48,775 bases of DNA from Mesaphorura yosii (GCA_009869945.1 WIXG01000490.1:1-48775), one strand, 5' to 3'; counted from the stretch's first letter, positions 22,601 to 33,250 are shown. Translations and numbers: made by a program. Notes: generated from the sequence alone by a model not told the origin.

Positions 22601-24613
22601 CGACTCGAGCCTCGCCACGGCTTCGTCTATCGGCGTGAATTGCTTCAGTTCGGCCGCCGCGAGCTCGTACGACGTGATATGCGAATGCGACTGGGCGTGG
22701 CTGTGAACGTGTGGGTGGGCGTGTGGGTGGGCGTAATTGTGATTATGCGTGCTGGGAGTTGAGGCAGTCGTTGACGTCGACATCGAATTTAACGAATTTG
22801 ACATCGTTGGACCGGCGCCTGCTGGGCTGTTTACCCTGAAGAAATGGTGATTTCCCCATAGAATTCGGTCGCCGTGCGCGAGCGCCCTCTTTTCGTGAAT
22901 CCGCTCTCCATTCACGTATGTGCAGCCAATCGGCTGCTCCATAAACAGCGTCTGGGAGGCTTCGTCGACTGTCAGCACGCAGTGCACCGGCTCGATCCCG
23001 AGCCCCGAGAGCTGAATGTCGGGGTTCGTCTCCGGCCGCCCTACGACATTGTGCTGGTTCAGGTAGTACACGAGGAGCTCGTTGAGTGCCGGATCCGCAT
23101 TAAGGTTGACGAGGTAGAAACGGTCCTGATCGACTTTGATACCCCGTTCCCCGACGCTGATCCCCATTTTTTCGAGCCCCTTCATATTCTCACGGACGAC
23201 CGCCTCCTTACGCTGGACTTTCTCCTCCCAACTCTCGGACACCTGCCGCATGAGTCGTTCGCTGGTGCTCAGGCGCTCGTTGACGTCTTCGCCTTGAATC
23301 TCGTGCACGTGGCCCTTTTTGAGCATTTCCTTCAGGAGCCGCACTTCCTCCTGGAGTTCACGGATGAGTTTGGCGTTCGGGTCTTCGTTGACGACGGCGT
23401 TGTTCACGATGCGTTTGGCACGGTCGGCGTACCGCAGCGTGGACAGCGACTCCTCGTAGTTCGAAGGGCAGGGCGAAACGGTGGCGATCATGACCGTCCG
23501 CGAGTTGCCGCCGAGGTTCTCCTTCAGTAGCCACGTCAGCACGGAGTCTCGGTACGGAACGAAGCTTTCGCTGTTGTCTGCCAGTTTGCTGATCACCAAC
23601 CCGAGTGTCGTCAGCGATTTGTTGATGTTCGAGCCTTCCTTCAGCCGCTCACCGACCGCCCCCGTCTTATTGGCCCGCTCCGAGCCAGCGAGGTCGACGA
23701 GGCTGATCCGGCTCACCTTTTCGCCTGTGAACCCGTTCCCCGTCACAGACTGCGTGATGATCAGCGTGAAGACGGCGTGCGAGCGCGAGCTCTCGGCATT
23801 CATGTTCGTGGCGGCGACCGTCCGGGATTTGTTTCCCTCCTCCATCAAACTCTCGATCTCGGACGCGGAAGAGACGGCGAGAAGCGTGAGTCCGTCGACG
23901 TACGGGCCGAGAGCCGAATGCTCGCGGACGCGCAGGGGTTTTGTGGAGATTGTCAGTAGGTCACGGACTCGTTCGTTGTAGATTTCCATGTAACTCACTT
24001 CTATCTTCAGATTCTGTGTGTCGACTTCAGTTTGGGTAAAGAGCGATTGGCACAGTCGAGGAATTATGCCTCGGGAGGCTAGAGAAGGGCCGCCGAGCAT
24101 CGTGTAAGTCTTTCCGCTGAAAGAAAGAAATTCAGATCATACGTTTAACAATTAATTACATCGAATTGCTTCAAACTATCTCAATTTTAGGTTGTTTTAT
24201 CGAAATTGCTTGAAATCGGCCAATTTCATTGCTACACTGACGTAAAATTAATCAATTTAGTTGAAAATAATCAAATTCATTTAATTCAGTCCAATTTACC
24301 TGCCAGTCTGCCCGTAGCTGAACAGACACGCGTTGTAGCCGCCAAAGGCACACTCCAGCAGCTCTTCACCGATGATCCCGCACCCGTAAACCTCCTCTTG
24401 GCTAGCTTCAGTGTCCCAGACATTGTCGAATGTGAATGATTTCGTCGAATTATTATTGACACTTATCGTAATCTGATTATTACTGACGGAGAGCATCGAT
24501 GGAGGCGCGTGTGCCTGCGCCTGTTCCCGATCGCGTAAAGCGCCCGCCGCCGTGGCTGTGCCAGTGAACTGCGGCCTTATTCGAACGGCCACCTTCACTT
24601 TGGACTTGGTCAT
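19645..24613 (-). CDS. Kinesin-3 motor, KIF13/Khc-73 type
   Basis: Six exons (24300-24613, 20904-24116, 20613-20801, 20359-20546, 19974-20279, 19645-19901) join to 1488 residues. The motor domain spans about 1-345, with P-loop GQTGSGKT (101-108, split by intron 1), switch I SSRSH (214-218) and switch II DLAGSE (246-251). A KIF13-like neck follows, then an FHA domain (about 440-535, [12 protein letters not shown]). Then come the MAGUK-binding-stalk region, a KIF13-type domain ending [16 protein letters not shown], and [13 protein letters not shown] with [15 protein letters not shown]. The family walks to microtubule plus ends and carries endosomes and membrane cargo. Most of the coding sequence is one 3.2 kb exon. 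Drosophila Khc-73 and human KIF13B end in a CAP-Gly domain; none is visible here and the C-terminus is Gly/Asn/Ala-rich. A His-rich run follows the FHA domain. Confidence 0.9.
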
Positions 24614-24923
24614 TTCTTAATTTGCTTATCACTACGAAGTAGAAGTAGAAATCTGGAACTTTGAACCTGGAAAATGTGGAAATACTGAAACTGGGATGAA
24701 TTGTGGAGGCTGCTGCTGCTGAGTCACAAGTTCTCAGTGCATCACTTTTTCCACGTTTAAAATTGCCACTCGCGTAGGCCAGCGAAGAAAGCATAGAAAT
24801 CCAATGCATTTGGCATTGTTGACTCACTTTCTATATATTTAACATGGCATAGTACATAAAACATAAATAAACTCGTAAAAACTCATAAAACACGTACTAA
24901 TTTGTGCTTAAGACTCGCTTAGG
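24614..24923. other. Spacer upstream of kinesin, no gene seen
   Basis: This short AT-rich spacer lies between two minus-strand genes. It should hold the kinesin promoter and the 3' UTR of the upstream gene. No clear TATA box or poly(A) hexamer for the minus strand was recognised. Confidence 0.45.
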
Positions 24924-27162
24924 TTAATAATGCGTGTTGGGGTACTCCCGCGACGTCGTCGCCACATTCACCGTCGGCGTAGGCGGGCGCCTCGTCATCG
25001 CATCGGCGGGAGTGAACATTTCCATCTTCGGCGGGGGGACGGGTAACCTGAAATCAGCCGCCTTTGCGTGGTGGTGTGACCTGCCGGCGCCGGGTGTCGC
25101 GTACGTTTCCGCTCGGATACTTTCACCAATGTATTCGCGTGGTGGGGCTGCTCCCCGGCTAAATTCGTACTCCTGCGGTCGGAGGGCGTTGATTGGAGCT
25201 TCGTTGGCCAAATTATGGCCGTAGACGATTCCATTCCCCCGTGCGTACAAGTCCTCGATCGAGGCAGGGCGCTCGAGCTGGTGTTGCTGGAGGGCCTGAG
25301 TCTGGCGAGCGAAAAGCGCCTCGCGAACGGCATGCGCGTGCTCATCGCCGCCATGGCCATGCACGGGTGTGAGCATCTGCATCAGGAGTGGCTGCGGCTG
25401 AAGGTGCTGCTGCTGCTGAAGCTGAAACTGTGCCATCGGCGTGGGCGCTTGCATGAACGGCAAGTACACGGAAGGCTGGATGGAGTCAAACATCGGGATG
25501 AACGGCAGCTGCTGCTGGATGGGCGCGTAAATCTGGCGCATGATGTCGTTCGGGTGGGTGGGGACGATTTGAGCAGTGAGGTCGATCGTAGGCGCGATGT
25601 GGAGCGTTGGCGCCGGCGCGGGTCCCACGCCGGCGGGGACGTGATTCGTGGTTGTTATCGTCGTCACAATCTGCTTGAGCTCCTCCGGCTCCGATGCAGT
25701 CCGCACAGGGGATTCAAGCTGCTCCAGGTTGTTGTCGGTGTCGCCTGCTGGAGCCGCCGTCTCCTCCGTCATCGTTGTCGCCGCTGCTGGTCTTGTTCGT
25801 TGTCTCGTTCGCGGTCGCGGGGTTTGCTTTTTGAACCCGTATCCTTCCTCTTTTTCTTGCTCTGCTCTCACTTCAAGGCTTTGATAGTCGTCGTCGGCGC
25901 CTGCGTCGGAGTCGATGTCGTCGTCATCCGCCGCCGAGCCTATCGTGCGCACGTCGAGGTAGAGATCTGATTCAGTCGTCGCTGACGTCGACGTCGTCGT
26001 CGGACTCGGGCGTGGCCGGAAACGGACGGTCGTGGAAGGAGATTCTCGTTCATGCTCGCGTTCTGGCTCGCGCTCACGCTCAGCTGCCGCCGTCGCTGTG
26101 GATGGCGTTGAGCCGGAGCTCAGATGCCTGTTATTTACTTGCACTTCGTTGCTCGGTACGAAAAGCGCAAACTGGTCAAATTCTGCAGACGCGATCGGAG
26201 CTCGCGTGGCGACTGGCCCTCGATTATCGCCACCGTCTTCGACTCCGTTACCGTTCTTGCCTCGATGGTACAGCAAATCACGAATATTCGCGTTGAAAAA
26301 CTGCGACTGTGTTCCAAGTTGCGAATTGACGGTGCTCCCGGACTTAGTCGACGGCCGTGACTGGAATCCTGTAAACTCTTCGCCTTCTCGCAAGTCATCC
26401 ACGACGCCAGAGCCCTTCAAAATCGAGTCGAAGGTGGGGATGTCCTTCGCCACGAAGCGCTGACCGGAGTTGGCGCCAGCTCGAATGTTGTGCTGATTCA
26501 GGAGCGGCGCAGCTGCTGATTTGTCAGTGGAGGTAATTGTCTTCTCCAGCTGGCCGTCACTGAATAAATCACCGTCGTCGGTCAGTTCATTCGAATCGAT
26601 TTGTTCCTGCTGTTTTAGTCGAGGCGCAGTCGGGGGCAAATCTTGGGGCTCGTCCGGATATCGGAGAGGGTTGTCTGGTTTCTTGTACCCGTAACCCCGA
26701 CCTGGGCCAGGCTGGCGGCGAGTCTCGCTCAGGTGCAGTTTCATTTCCTGGCCTTCGACGTATCCACCGCCTGACGAGCCTTTGACGCTGGTGCTGGCAG
26801 TAGGTTTTGGAAGCCCGAGGGCGCCAAGGAGGCGATCCGGCACCGGATACAGCACTCCACGGCCGTCCTCGGTCAGGGGCTCATTGCTGTAGTACTTTTT
26901 GCCCACTTTCACGACGGCGATCAAGTCGTCTGGCGCCTGATCTCGATCACCTGCAAGTGCAGGATGCAAGCAGACGAAATTAGAGCTATCTAATGTTAAT
27001 TAAGTCGATCAACTGATGTTATTGACGATTTATTGACATACTTGGCTTACCTTTACCTCCAGGCGCTGCTCCAATTCCAGAAACAGAAACAGAAACCAGC
27101 ACGGTAGTCGTAATCAGAACACAACACAACAGTTGATCAGCCTTTATCTTGGCCATGGCCAT
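24924..27162 (-). CDS. Secreted low-complexity protein of unknown function
   Basis: Two exons (27051-27162 and 24924-26950, 100-base GT-AG intron, phase 1) encode 712 residues. Exon 1 is a clean signal peptide (core CCVLITTTVLVSVSVSG) joined to the mature N-terminus GDRDQAPDDLIAVVKVGKKY. The rest is largely disordered. It has Glu/Arg-rich and Asp-rich stretches, Thr/Ser-rich segments, a Gln-rich part (QLQQQQHLQPQP), His-containing patches and many Pro/Ala. No cysteine-rich module, chitin-binding consensus or enzyme motif was recognised. The start was chosen because it alone gives a signal peptide; a second ATG follows two codons later. It could be a matrix or cuticle-associated protein or a precursor of peptides, but nothing in the sequence proves either. 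Confidence 0.75.
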
Positions 27163-28247
27163 TGTCGGTCGTCGAAGACAAGGCAGTTAACTGGCCGAAC
27201 CTTCTACGGTATCTGAGGAGCCGCCACCACAGCCAGTGGATTGTCGTGTCGTGACTTTGTGCCTGTAAAACGATTACGAGATGATGATCGGCACGGCTGT
27301 TTCACTTTCATTACTTGCATAGCATTTAGGAGAAATGAAATCACAATCACTGATTTGATAACACCAAAGGTCAAGTTACGTGATTTGCGTGACGCTGAAG
27401 CTGCGTTGCATCTTCTTATTGTTATCCAATTTCAATGTACCGCATCGCACCAGCACCACAATTAAAGCAAGAAATGCACGTGCTAAGAAACATGCAACGC
27501 AACGTAGTTCTTTTAACTTGTAACTGAGTAACTGGTTAATGAAAAGATTAAGATGCTAATGCGAGCGCTGATTTCACATTTGCGACTTGCAAGGAACGAA
27601 AACGAATTACGAAAATTCCCCAAAAACAACCTGCACAAAGAGAAAAGTGAAAACTCTACCACGAAGCAGATACAAAGATGATTGAGTGCCGAAACGTGTA
27701 GGCAGAGCATACAATCATACAAGCAAAAGATCAACAATCAAGAGTCAACATGTGAGGATGAAGATCTTAAACGTACAAGGCAAGAAAAGGTAAGCCAAAG
27801 CCATCTTCTCGCTGCAGGCAAGTAAATTCAGCAATGCGAATTGGCCAAGCGCAGTACCAAACCGGTTTTGTGGCTTGGCTGTGTTCTGGCTCACTGATCT
27901 CGTGGACTTGTGTTTCTTGTCTTCTTGTTGTCACTTTGACACGCTGACGTTAATTGAATACTTAATTGGAGGCAGGGCAGACGGCAGGAGAGAGTCACCT
28001 TGCAAACTGCATATCGCAAAGGACTTTATGCAGCCTAATGTTAATTTGGGCTGTGCGCGTTTTGGGAAATCTGTGGCGTGCCATGATTCACTGAAAAAGG
28101 CGTTAAATTATGTAACCGGAAGCAGTCTTCTTCGTTTGTTCACTGCGTCATCTGCCGCGTCCAATTTATTTTGTGCGCGAAACGACCTTATGCAAAATGG
28201 GCTGTACGCATTTTCAGATATCTGTGTGCACTATGTTATAGAGCTCA
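27163..28247. other. Intergenic, no gene seen
   Basis: This region is the promoter side of the secreted-protein gene. Short ORFs on both strands lack any family pattern, and no repeat of note was seen. Confidence 0.5.
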
Positions 28248-28638
28248 TCAAACCCAACAATATTGCAATATGAACCGCACAAGCTCAGCCAGAGCTTGTC
28301 CTGTTTTGTCAACTCCGCCAAATATGTACGCCGAGCCTCCTCTCACGTCCCAGACGGCGGATGTGGCCTCCACGGGCTGAAGCAACCGCCCTGAGACCTC
28401 CAACAATCCCTATGCCTTGTTGTATTTGTACATGGTGTCCACGGTGTGAGTCCAAGCTTCATAGCCTCCAATCACGTACACATTGTCACAGCCCCATAAC
28501 AACTTTGAAATCCGGAGTTCGACGGGTAGAGTTGCTACTTGCCAGGCGCTTGTGCCCGGGACTTGTCGGCCTGCCGAGTCCCCAAAGTTCAGTGTATTGA
28601 TCAGGCCTCTGGTTATGCCTATGCTTCGTTGTCACCAG
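28248..28638 (-). pseudogene. Kelch-repeat gene relic
   Basis: One minus-strand frame contains two kelch-blade cores, NVYVIGGYEAWTHTVDTMYKYN and SAYIFGGVDKTGQA. Both show the typical double glycine after a hydrophobic strand; the first also has the aromatic-Asn end of a blade. Between them is an in-frame TAG (28410-28412), and upstream the frame closes at TGA. Kelch repeats form beta-propellers used for protein binding, for example in BTB-kelch ubiquitin adaptors. Only about two blades are left, with no BTB or BACK domain nearby, so this looks like a duplicated and decayed piece. Confidence 0.6.
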
Positions 28639-28640
28639 CC

Positions 28641-29072
28641 CAGACTGCTAAAAAAGTATATATTTTGTCAAACTAAGCTTTGATTCACAGACGAAATGTG
28701 AAGAAGACGAGGATGTGGACACAAAAAATTGTCTTGACTTAAGAATTTACTCCTGATTCCAGTTTGGACAACTTAATTGAGCGTCCGCCGCGTGCTGTAC
28801 TGGCAACATATAATTAGTCTTTACACTCTAAAAGCAGTGGAGTAATTAAGTGTGACTGAGTGTTACGTAAACTAATTAAGAATAACTCCTTGTTTGTCGA
28901 CCAACCTTTCAACTGTCCATCAATTTGGCGGCACAAGTCAACCAATTTTCCTTACTTGTGTCAATTTTCTTGACGGACGTCGTCAGCTCAGCTCCTAATG
29001 ACTAGTTGATGGAGTTCACCAATTTTGGGGGACACGTGCACGTGCTGGAAATTTATACGGCTCAGGAAATTG
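28641..29072. other. Intergenic, upstream of the CAP gene
   Basis: No gene was seen here. The sequence is AT-rich with several TTAATTAAG-like motifs. Confidence 0.5.
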
Positions 29073-29080
29073 TATAAAAA
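29073..29080 (+). promoter_or_regulatory. TATA box of the CAP gene
   Basis: TATAAAAA lies 49 bases upstream of the nearby ATG, leaving room for a start site about 30 bases further on and a short leader. Position and sequence fit a canonical arthropod core promoter. Confidence 0.6.
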
Positions 29081-29128
29081 GATGGTCGTGACTCCAGGCT
29101 TGAAGTTAGTCTTCTCGTGGAAATCCAA

Positions 29129-29705
29129 ATGGCTTCTGATCAAGGTAAGAGTTCACGTTGCGGAGTAGTTTCGTTTAAGTAATGGTCTCCTTTAATTCGT
29201 AGAGTTCATTCAAGCTGCTCTGGCACTGAGTAACAAGTACCGTGCACAGCATGGAGCTCCACCACTCGCTTTGGACACTCAACTCTGCGCTGATGCTCAG
29301 AAGTACGCAGAGTACGAATCTCAGGCTCATGTCCAAAAACATTCCATGGATCCATTGGACCAGTACGGTGAGAACTTGGCGTATGATGCGACCAATAATC
29401 GTGAACTTCCGAGAGGAGCTGCAGCGGCGGAGTGGGCAGTGAATAAATGGTACGCAGAGATCGCACTCTACCCTTTCGGGAACCCGGATCCAGCTAGCAC
29501 GGGTGAGATGCATAAATGGGGACATTTCACTGCACTCGTTTGGAAATCATGCACGAAAATGGGAATTGGGATTGCGTATGGGACCAAGATGGGGAAAAGT
29601 GGGAGCCAAATGAACACTATGCACGTCGTGGCCAGGTACCTTCCACCAGGAAATATGTGGTCAGCAGAAGATATGAAAGCCAATGTTCTACCTGCACAAT
29701 ATTAA
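29129..29705 (+). CDS. CAP-superfamily protein, GAPR-1/GLIPR2-like
   Basis: A tiny first coding exon (29129-29144, MASDQ) is spliced to 29203-29705, giving 172 residues. The CAP domain fills the protein. Visible parts are the HGAPPL turn, the CAP2-like GENLAY motif, an AAAEWAVNKWY helix, the CAP1 motif GHFTALVWKSCTKMGIG, and the family end VVARYLPPGN followed by ENVLP-like ANVLPAQY. The metal-binding histidines (KHS and GHFT) are present. There is no signal peptide, as in mammalian GAPR-1, which is cytosolic and Golgi-membrane associated, and unlike venom-allergen CAP proteins. The intron is 58 bases, phase 1. Confidence 0.88.
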
Positions 29706-29785
29706 ATATATACTTTTAGTATATAGATTTTGCAGCCTGTAAAGAATTTTTTGTGGAAGTTTTGGAACCTATAATTGAATGCGAC

Positions 29786-29791
29786 AATAAA
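29786..29791 (+). terminator. Poly(A) signal of the CAP gene
   Basis: AATAAA lies about 80 bases after the stop codon. Confidence 0.5.
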
Positions 29792-30928
29792 ATGATGGAC
29801 GTAAAATTGGACTGCACTCACTAAAAAGTATCTTACCTTCAGAAAACTCAGATGGCTTTCTTCGAACCAGGTATTCTAGCTAGGACTGAAACGTGTACCA
29901 CAATTTGCTGCGGTGCAGTACCATTGGAACACGAATTTTCGTCCCTTGTCCATATTACTTCATCAGGAACCTAATTCCACACTCACAACGACCAGATGAA
30001 GGGATCATTCCAACAGCTTCAAATAAGATTTTGAGTAGCCTCCTCGCTGGATATCGCTCTGGCCAAGCTGGTTAGACCATATCCTTTCTTTCCAGTTTTG
30101 AATTAGCCAGAGAGGTCCAGCTAATTTGCAGTCATGTTGACAAAATTCGCTACGGTAGAGTGCGATTGCCGCTTCAAAATGTTTTAACACTTTCTAGTAA
30201 TTCTTCGTATTGAATTATGGCTGTCCAAATTCAACTAATACCACTAATTCTCCGTTCAAAATTCCAAGCCAGCCATGCTAGCCAAGCCACCCAAGCCACC
30301 CAAGCCAGTTTGTCACTTTGCCCATAAACTGCAACTCAGCCAAAAATTGTGCTGATAAGTGATAAGAGACGACGATAGAAGAAAACAAAGACAAACGGAC
30401 GTAAAGGAACTGATAACGGTGTGATGACCTAACCTGAATATGAGTTAAAATGACTTAATACCAATTTATTATGTATCACATTCATATGAATGTCCTTGTG
30501 TGTCCGTCGACCAGCCCACTTTTTCTCCTAAACCGGAGCGAATTAGTCGGCGAAACTTTTTTGTTGCACTCAAAAGTACCCGAGAATGAATGGTATTTAA
30601 AAAAATATCTGCACAGTTTATTTACTTTTGTACTTGGCTTTATACAGTTACTCATTCACTACCATGACGAGATGCTTTTGACTTCACGCTTTCAACGAGG
30701 ACAGGATGCAATGATTTACCATGGATTTATTTGTGACCTTTGCCTCGCACGATTTTACGAGATACGAAAAACATGAAACATAGGTGCTGTCCTACTCTTT
30801 TGTACTGGACAAACTTGTGTTGCGTGGTTCATTTTCAATTCAATTTCAGGCTTCAGAGTAGTCACAATTCACAAAATCACTTCACCAACGAGTATATTTT
30901 TTAAAATTTCCTTTCGTCTTACATCAAA
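29792..30928. other. Intergenic, no gene seen
   Basis: No family-like ORF was found. A short imperfect tandem of CCAAGCCAC units occurs near 30.27-30.30 kb. A TATATTTT at 30893-30900 sits only about 30 bases before the following ATG, which is probably too close to serve as its TATA box. Confidence 0.45.
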
Positions 30929-31439
30929 ATGACGTCCAAGTGGCTTACATTTATAAGACTAATCGTAACAACACTCCTCGCCTTCGTCCATTTTGTCTCC
31001 GTGGAGGGTCACAGACACGAACACCGCCAACAGCACGGAGAGGGCGCCTCTTCATCCGCAGTTACCTTCTCTTGTCTCATCACAGCCGAGCATCCGGATC
31101 GCTGTACGAAAAATTCGCATTTCGCCGATTTCGCAAATTTAAATGAAGTTGAACTATTTATCTTATCTTGCAGGTGCAGAATCCTACGACAGTGCTAGAG
31201 GTGTGGGACCTCCTCCAGGCTACACCACAATGGATGGATGGTGTGACTGTCCTTGTACAGAAAGTTGTCGACCGCCTTTCACAAGTTTTGGGTGTAAAGG
31301 TTTTAATGACAGATACGAGTGTTACTGTAATGGAAACCTTGTGCACACTTGTATGAGGGAGTCAAGCGCTACGTTGACGTCGACGTCGGGGCTTGCTTCC
31401 GTCTTTATGGCGGTGGCGGTTGCCCTCCTGCGTGCGTAG
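30929..31439 (+). CDS. Small Cys-rich, probably GPI-anchored secreted protein
   Basis: Exon 1 opens with a signal peptide (MTSKWLTFIRLIVTTLLAFVHF). The final exon starts after a strong acceptor (TTATCTTGCAG, ending 31173). It encodes eight cysteines in about 40 residues (WCDCPCTESC...FGCKGF...ECYCNG...HTC), then a Ser/Thr stretch and a hydrophobic C-terminus with no charged tail block (SGLASVFMAVAVALLRA), typical of a GPI-attachment signal. The donor is uncertain. A phase-1 GT at 31104 gives a 70-base intron and adds a His-rich linker; one at 31008 gives a shorter product. The fold is not recognised. A small cell-surface protein is the best description. Confidence 0.6.
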
Positions 31440-31492
31440 GCACAAAACTTCCGTCCTTGAACTTTGTTTTGGAATTTTATACGTTTGAGATC

Positions 31493-31498
31493 AATAAA
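31493..31498 (+). terminator. Poly(A) signal of the Cys-rich gene
   Basis: AATAAA lies about 54 bases after the stop codon, 25 bases from the poly(A) signal of the convergent gene. Confidence 0.55.
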
Positions 31499-31522
31499 AA
31501 ATATGTGTTTTAAGTATTCGTT

Positions 31523-31528
31523 TTTATT
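31523..31528 (-). terminator. Poly(A) signal of the convergent 109-residue gene
   Basis: TTTATT on the plus strand (AATAAA on the minus strand) lies about 33 bases past the TAA of the minus-strand gene. Confidence 0.55.
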
Positions 31529-31560
31529 CACGCCACATTGCCATGCATTATAATCTAAAC

Positions 31561-31890
31561 TTATCTTGCCGCCCTTGGCGGGTTCGGCGCTGCCCACCCC
31601 AATGTCCCGTCCCCACCGGCTCCTATTTTCTGGAGAATGGCCACCAGTTCCTTGAATTGAACTCTGCCTCCATGATTTTTATTCCAGTACCCTATACAAT
31701 CCCGGAGCTGAGCAGGTGTTCGAACCCATTTCCATTCCCAACACATTTCAGAGATATCATGCGAGTCTATGCTGCAGTCTTCAGCACGGTACGTCGGGAG
31801 AGCTGGGTAGACGACTGTGCGGAGGTAATTAAGGTCAGCTGGTGTGAAAGGCTCAGACGGGCCTTTGTACTCGTCTTCTTCGGCGGCCAT
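31561..31890 (-). CDS. Small cytosolic protein of unknown function
   Basis: One coding exon encodes 109 residues. The ATG lies one base after a good splice acceptor (TTTGGTTTTAG), and a matching donor, CAG|GTACGA, occurs at 31996/31995. This suggests a noncoding leader exon and a 104-base intron in the 5' UTR. The protein is acidic at the N-terminus (MAAEEDEYKG) and has a compact middle with aromatic residues (ISEMCWEWKWVRTP, DCIGYWNKNHGG). It ends in an EF-hand-like helix (VQFKELVAILQKIG) and a Gly/Pro/Arg tail. No signal peptide or membrane segment was seen. The family is not recognised; the clean splicing, start and poly(A) signal argue that it is real. Confidence 0.6.
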   Translation of the reverse strand: MAAEEDEYKGPSEPFTPADLNYLRTVVYPALPTYRAEDCSIDSHDISEMCWEWKWVRTPAQLRDCIGYWNKNHGGRVQFKELVAILQKIGAGGDGTLGWAAPNPPRAAR

Positions 31891-31996
31891 CCTAAAACCA
31901 AAGCACAAAAATGACAAAGGAATCTTCAGCCTCAAGTCAGGTCAGGGGGTCAGCGCACGCTCGTGGTGGGGCCGCCTAGAGGGCCGTATTCGTACC

Positions 31997-33250
31997 TGGT
32001 CAACAAAAGTTGGCGCGAAGCAAAGAGAGCTTCACGAGCTGGCCGGAGTTCCAACGAAGACTGAAACTTAAGGAATGCAGTTCGGCTCGTTAACGTCGAA
32101 TGCAAAATTTGCCAAAAAAAATTTGCGAAAAACGAAGTTCAGGAGACAAGAAAACGGTTTCTCGAGCTCGGCAGCTCAGTTTTGTTGCTCTTGCATAAAA
32201 CGCAGCCTCTTCGAATAAATTGATTGTCTTTGTGTTTCTTCTGTGTCCCTAGGAAATTAAAAGCCATTGCAAATCATGTAATGCTCAAAATGCTATAAAT
32301 ATCACCCACTTTTCACGATAAGAAGACACGAGACGAGACACAACAAAAAAGAGACAAAAAGCATGTCTTTGTTTTTATCCGAAGACACGATAAATTTGGG
32401 TACAAAAATTCTGGTTGTGCTCGTGCCCGATTGCCGATTTGGCGGGAGTCCAGGGCAGGACGACGAATCCTGTACACGTTTTTCGGTTTGCTGATCTTGA
32501 TCTTGCTCTCGTTGTGCACTATAATTTGGTATTTCAAGGTCAAGTCACGGGGATGCTCATTATATTTGCAAGCTTATGCGCTACTTTAATCACACAGAGT
32601 GTGAAAACCAATGACAATTAATTATCTTGTACATGAATTGATTACTGATTGCTGACTGCATCAATTCAATTTACAATGCTGCCCGATAAGAACCGTCAAT
32701 TAAATTTTAATTAAATTTAGTACGCCAGTTTGTTCAATTGTATTTTCCCGTGACAAAACATTCTTCACTCGAACTAATAATTCAAAATAAAGTCGATTTC
32801 CAAAATCCTTTTTCTTTACGTTGCCATGACCACTCTGCTAGCACTAGTGTTGCCAGGCAACGGAACCAACCTAGAGCTAGTTGTTACAGAAACGCGCCTT
32901 TCACGACCGCTCCGCTATCTCTCTGCAGTCTACGAGGGGAAGGGCTGCTCTCGAAGAAGACTGCTTCCGGTTACATAATTTAACGCCTTTTTCAATGAAT
33001 CATGCCATTATGTCATTTTCTATGCAAAATACGCTTTTGTTTGCTCTCGGCTCGTAATTCTTCACCGTAAAGCAACAGGAAATTTATTGCAAATTCACTC
33101 CCAGAAATTCACCTAAAATACAATTTCATTCATTCTCGACGCCCTAAGCCAACTTACGCAAATTGGCAAATTTTGGCATAATAAATAATGTAAGTAGCTT
33201 GAATTGAATTCCTTAGACTTAAACTTGGTTCAGATCCGAAAATTGAATAT
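31997..33250. other. Intergenic, no gene seen
   Basis: The left end should contain the leader exon and promoter of the 109-residue gene. The rest is AT-rich without family-like ORFs. A minus-strand AATAAA at 33083-33088 may serve the large gene that ends at 33251. Confidence 0.45.

Noticed and set aside
22157..23530. Plus-strand ORFs of about 200 codons
   Set aside because: They are Arg/His/Val-rich antisense frames of the kinesin exon.
25215..25970. 251-codon plus-strand ORF
   Set aside because: It is an Arg/Leu-rich antisense frame of the secreted low-complexity protein.
30893..30900. TATATTTT as TATA box of the Cys-rich gene
   Set aside because: It lies too close to the ATG to leave a transcribed leader of normal length.
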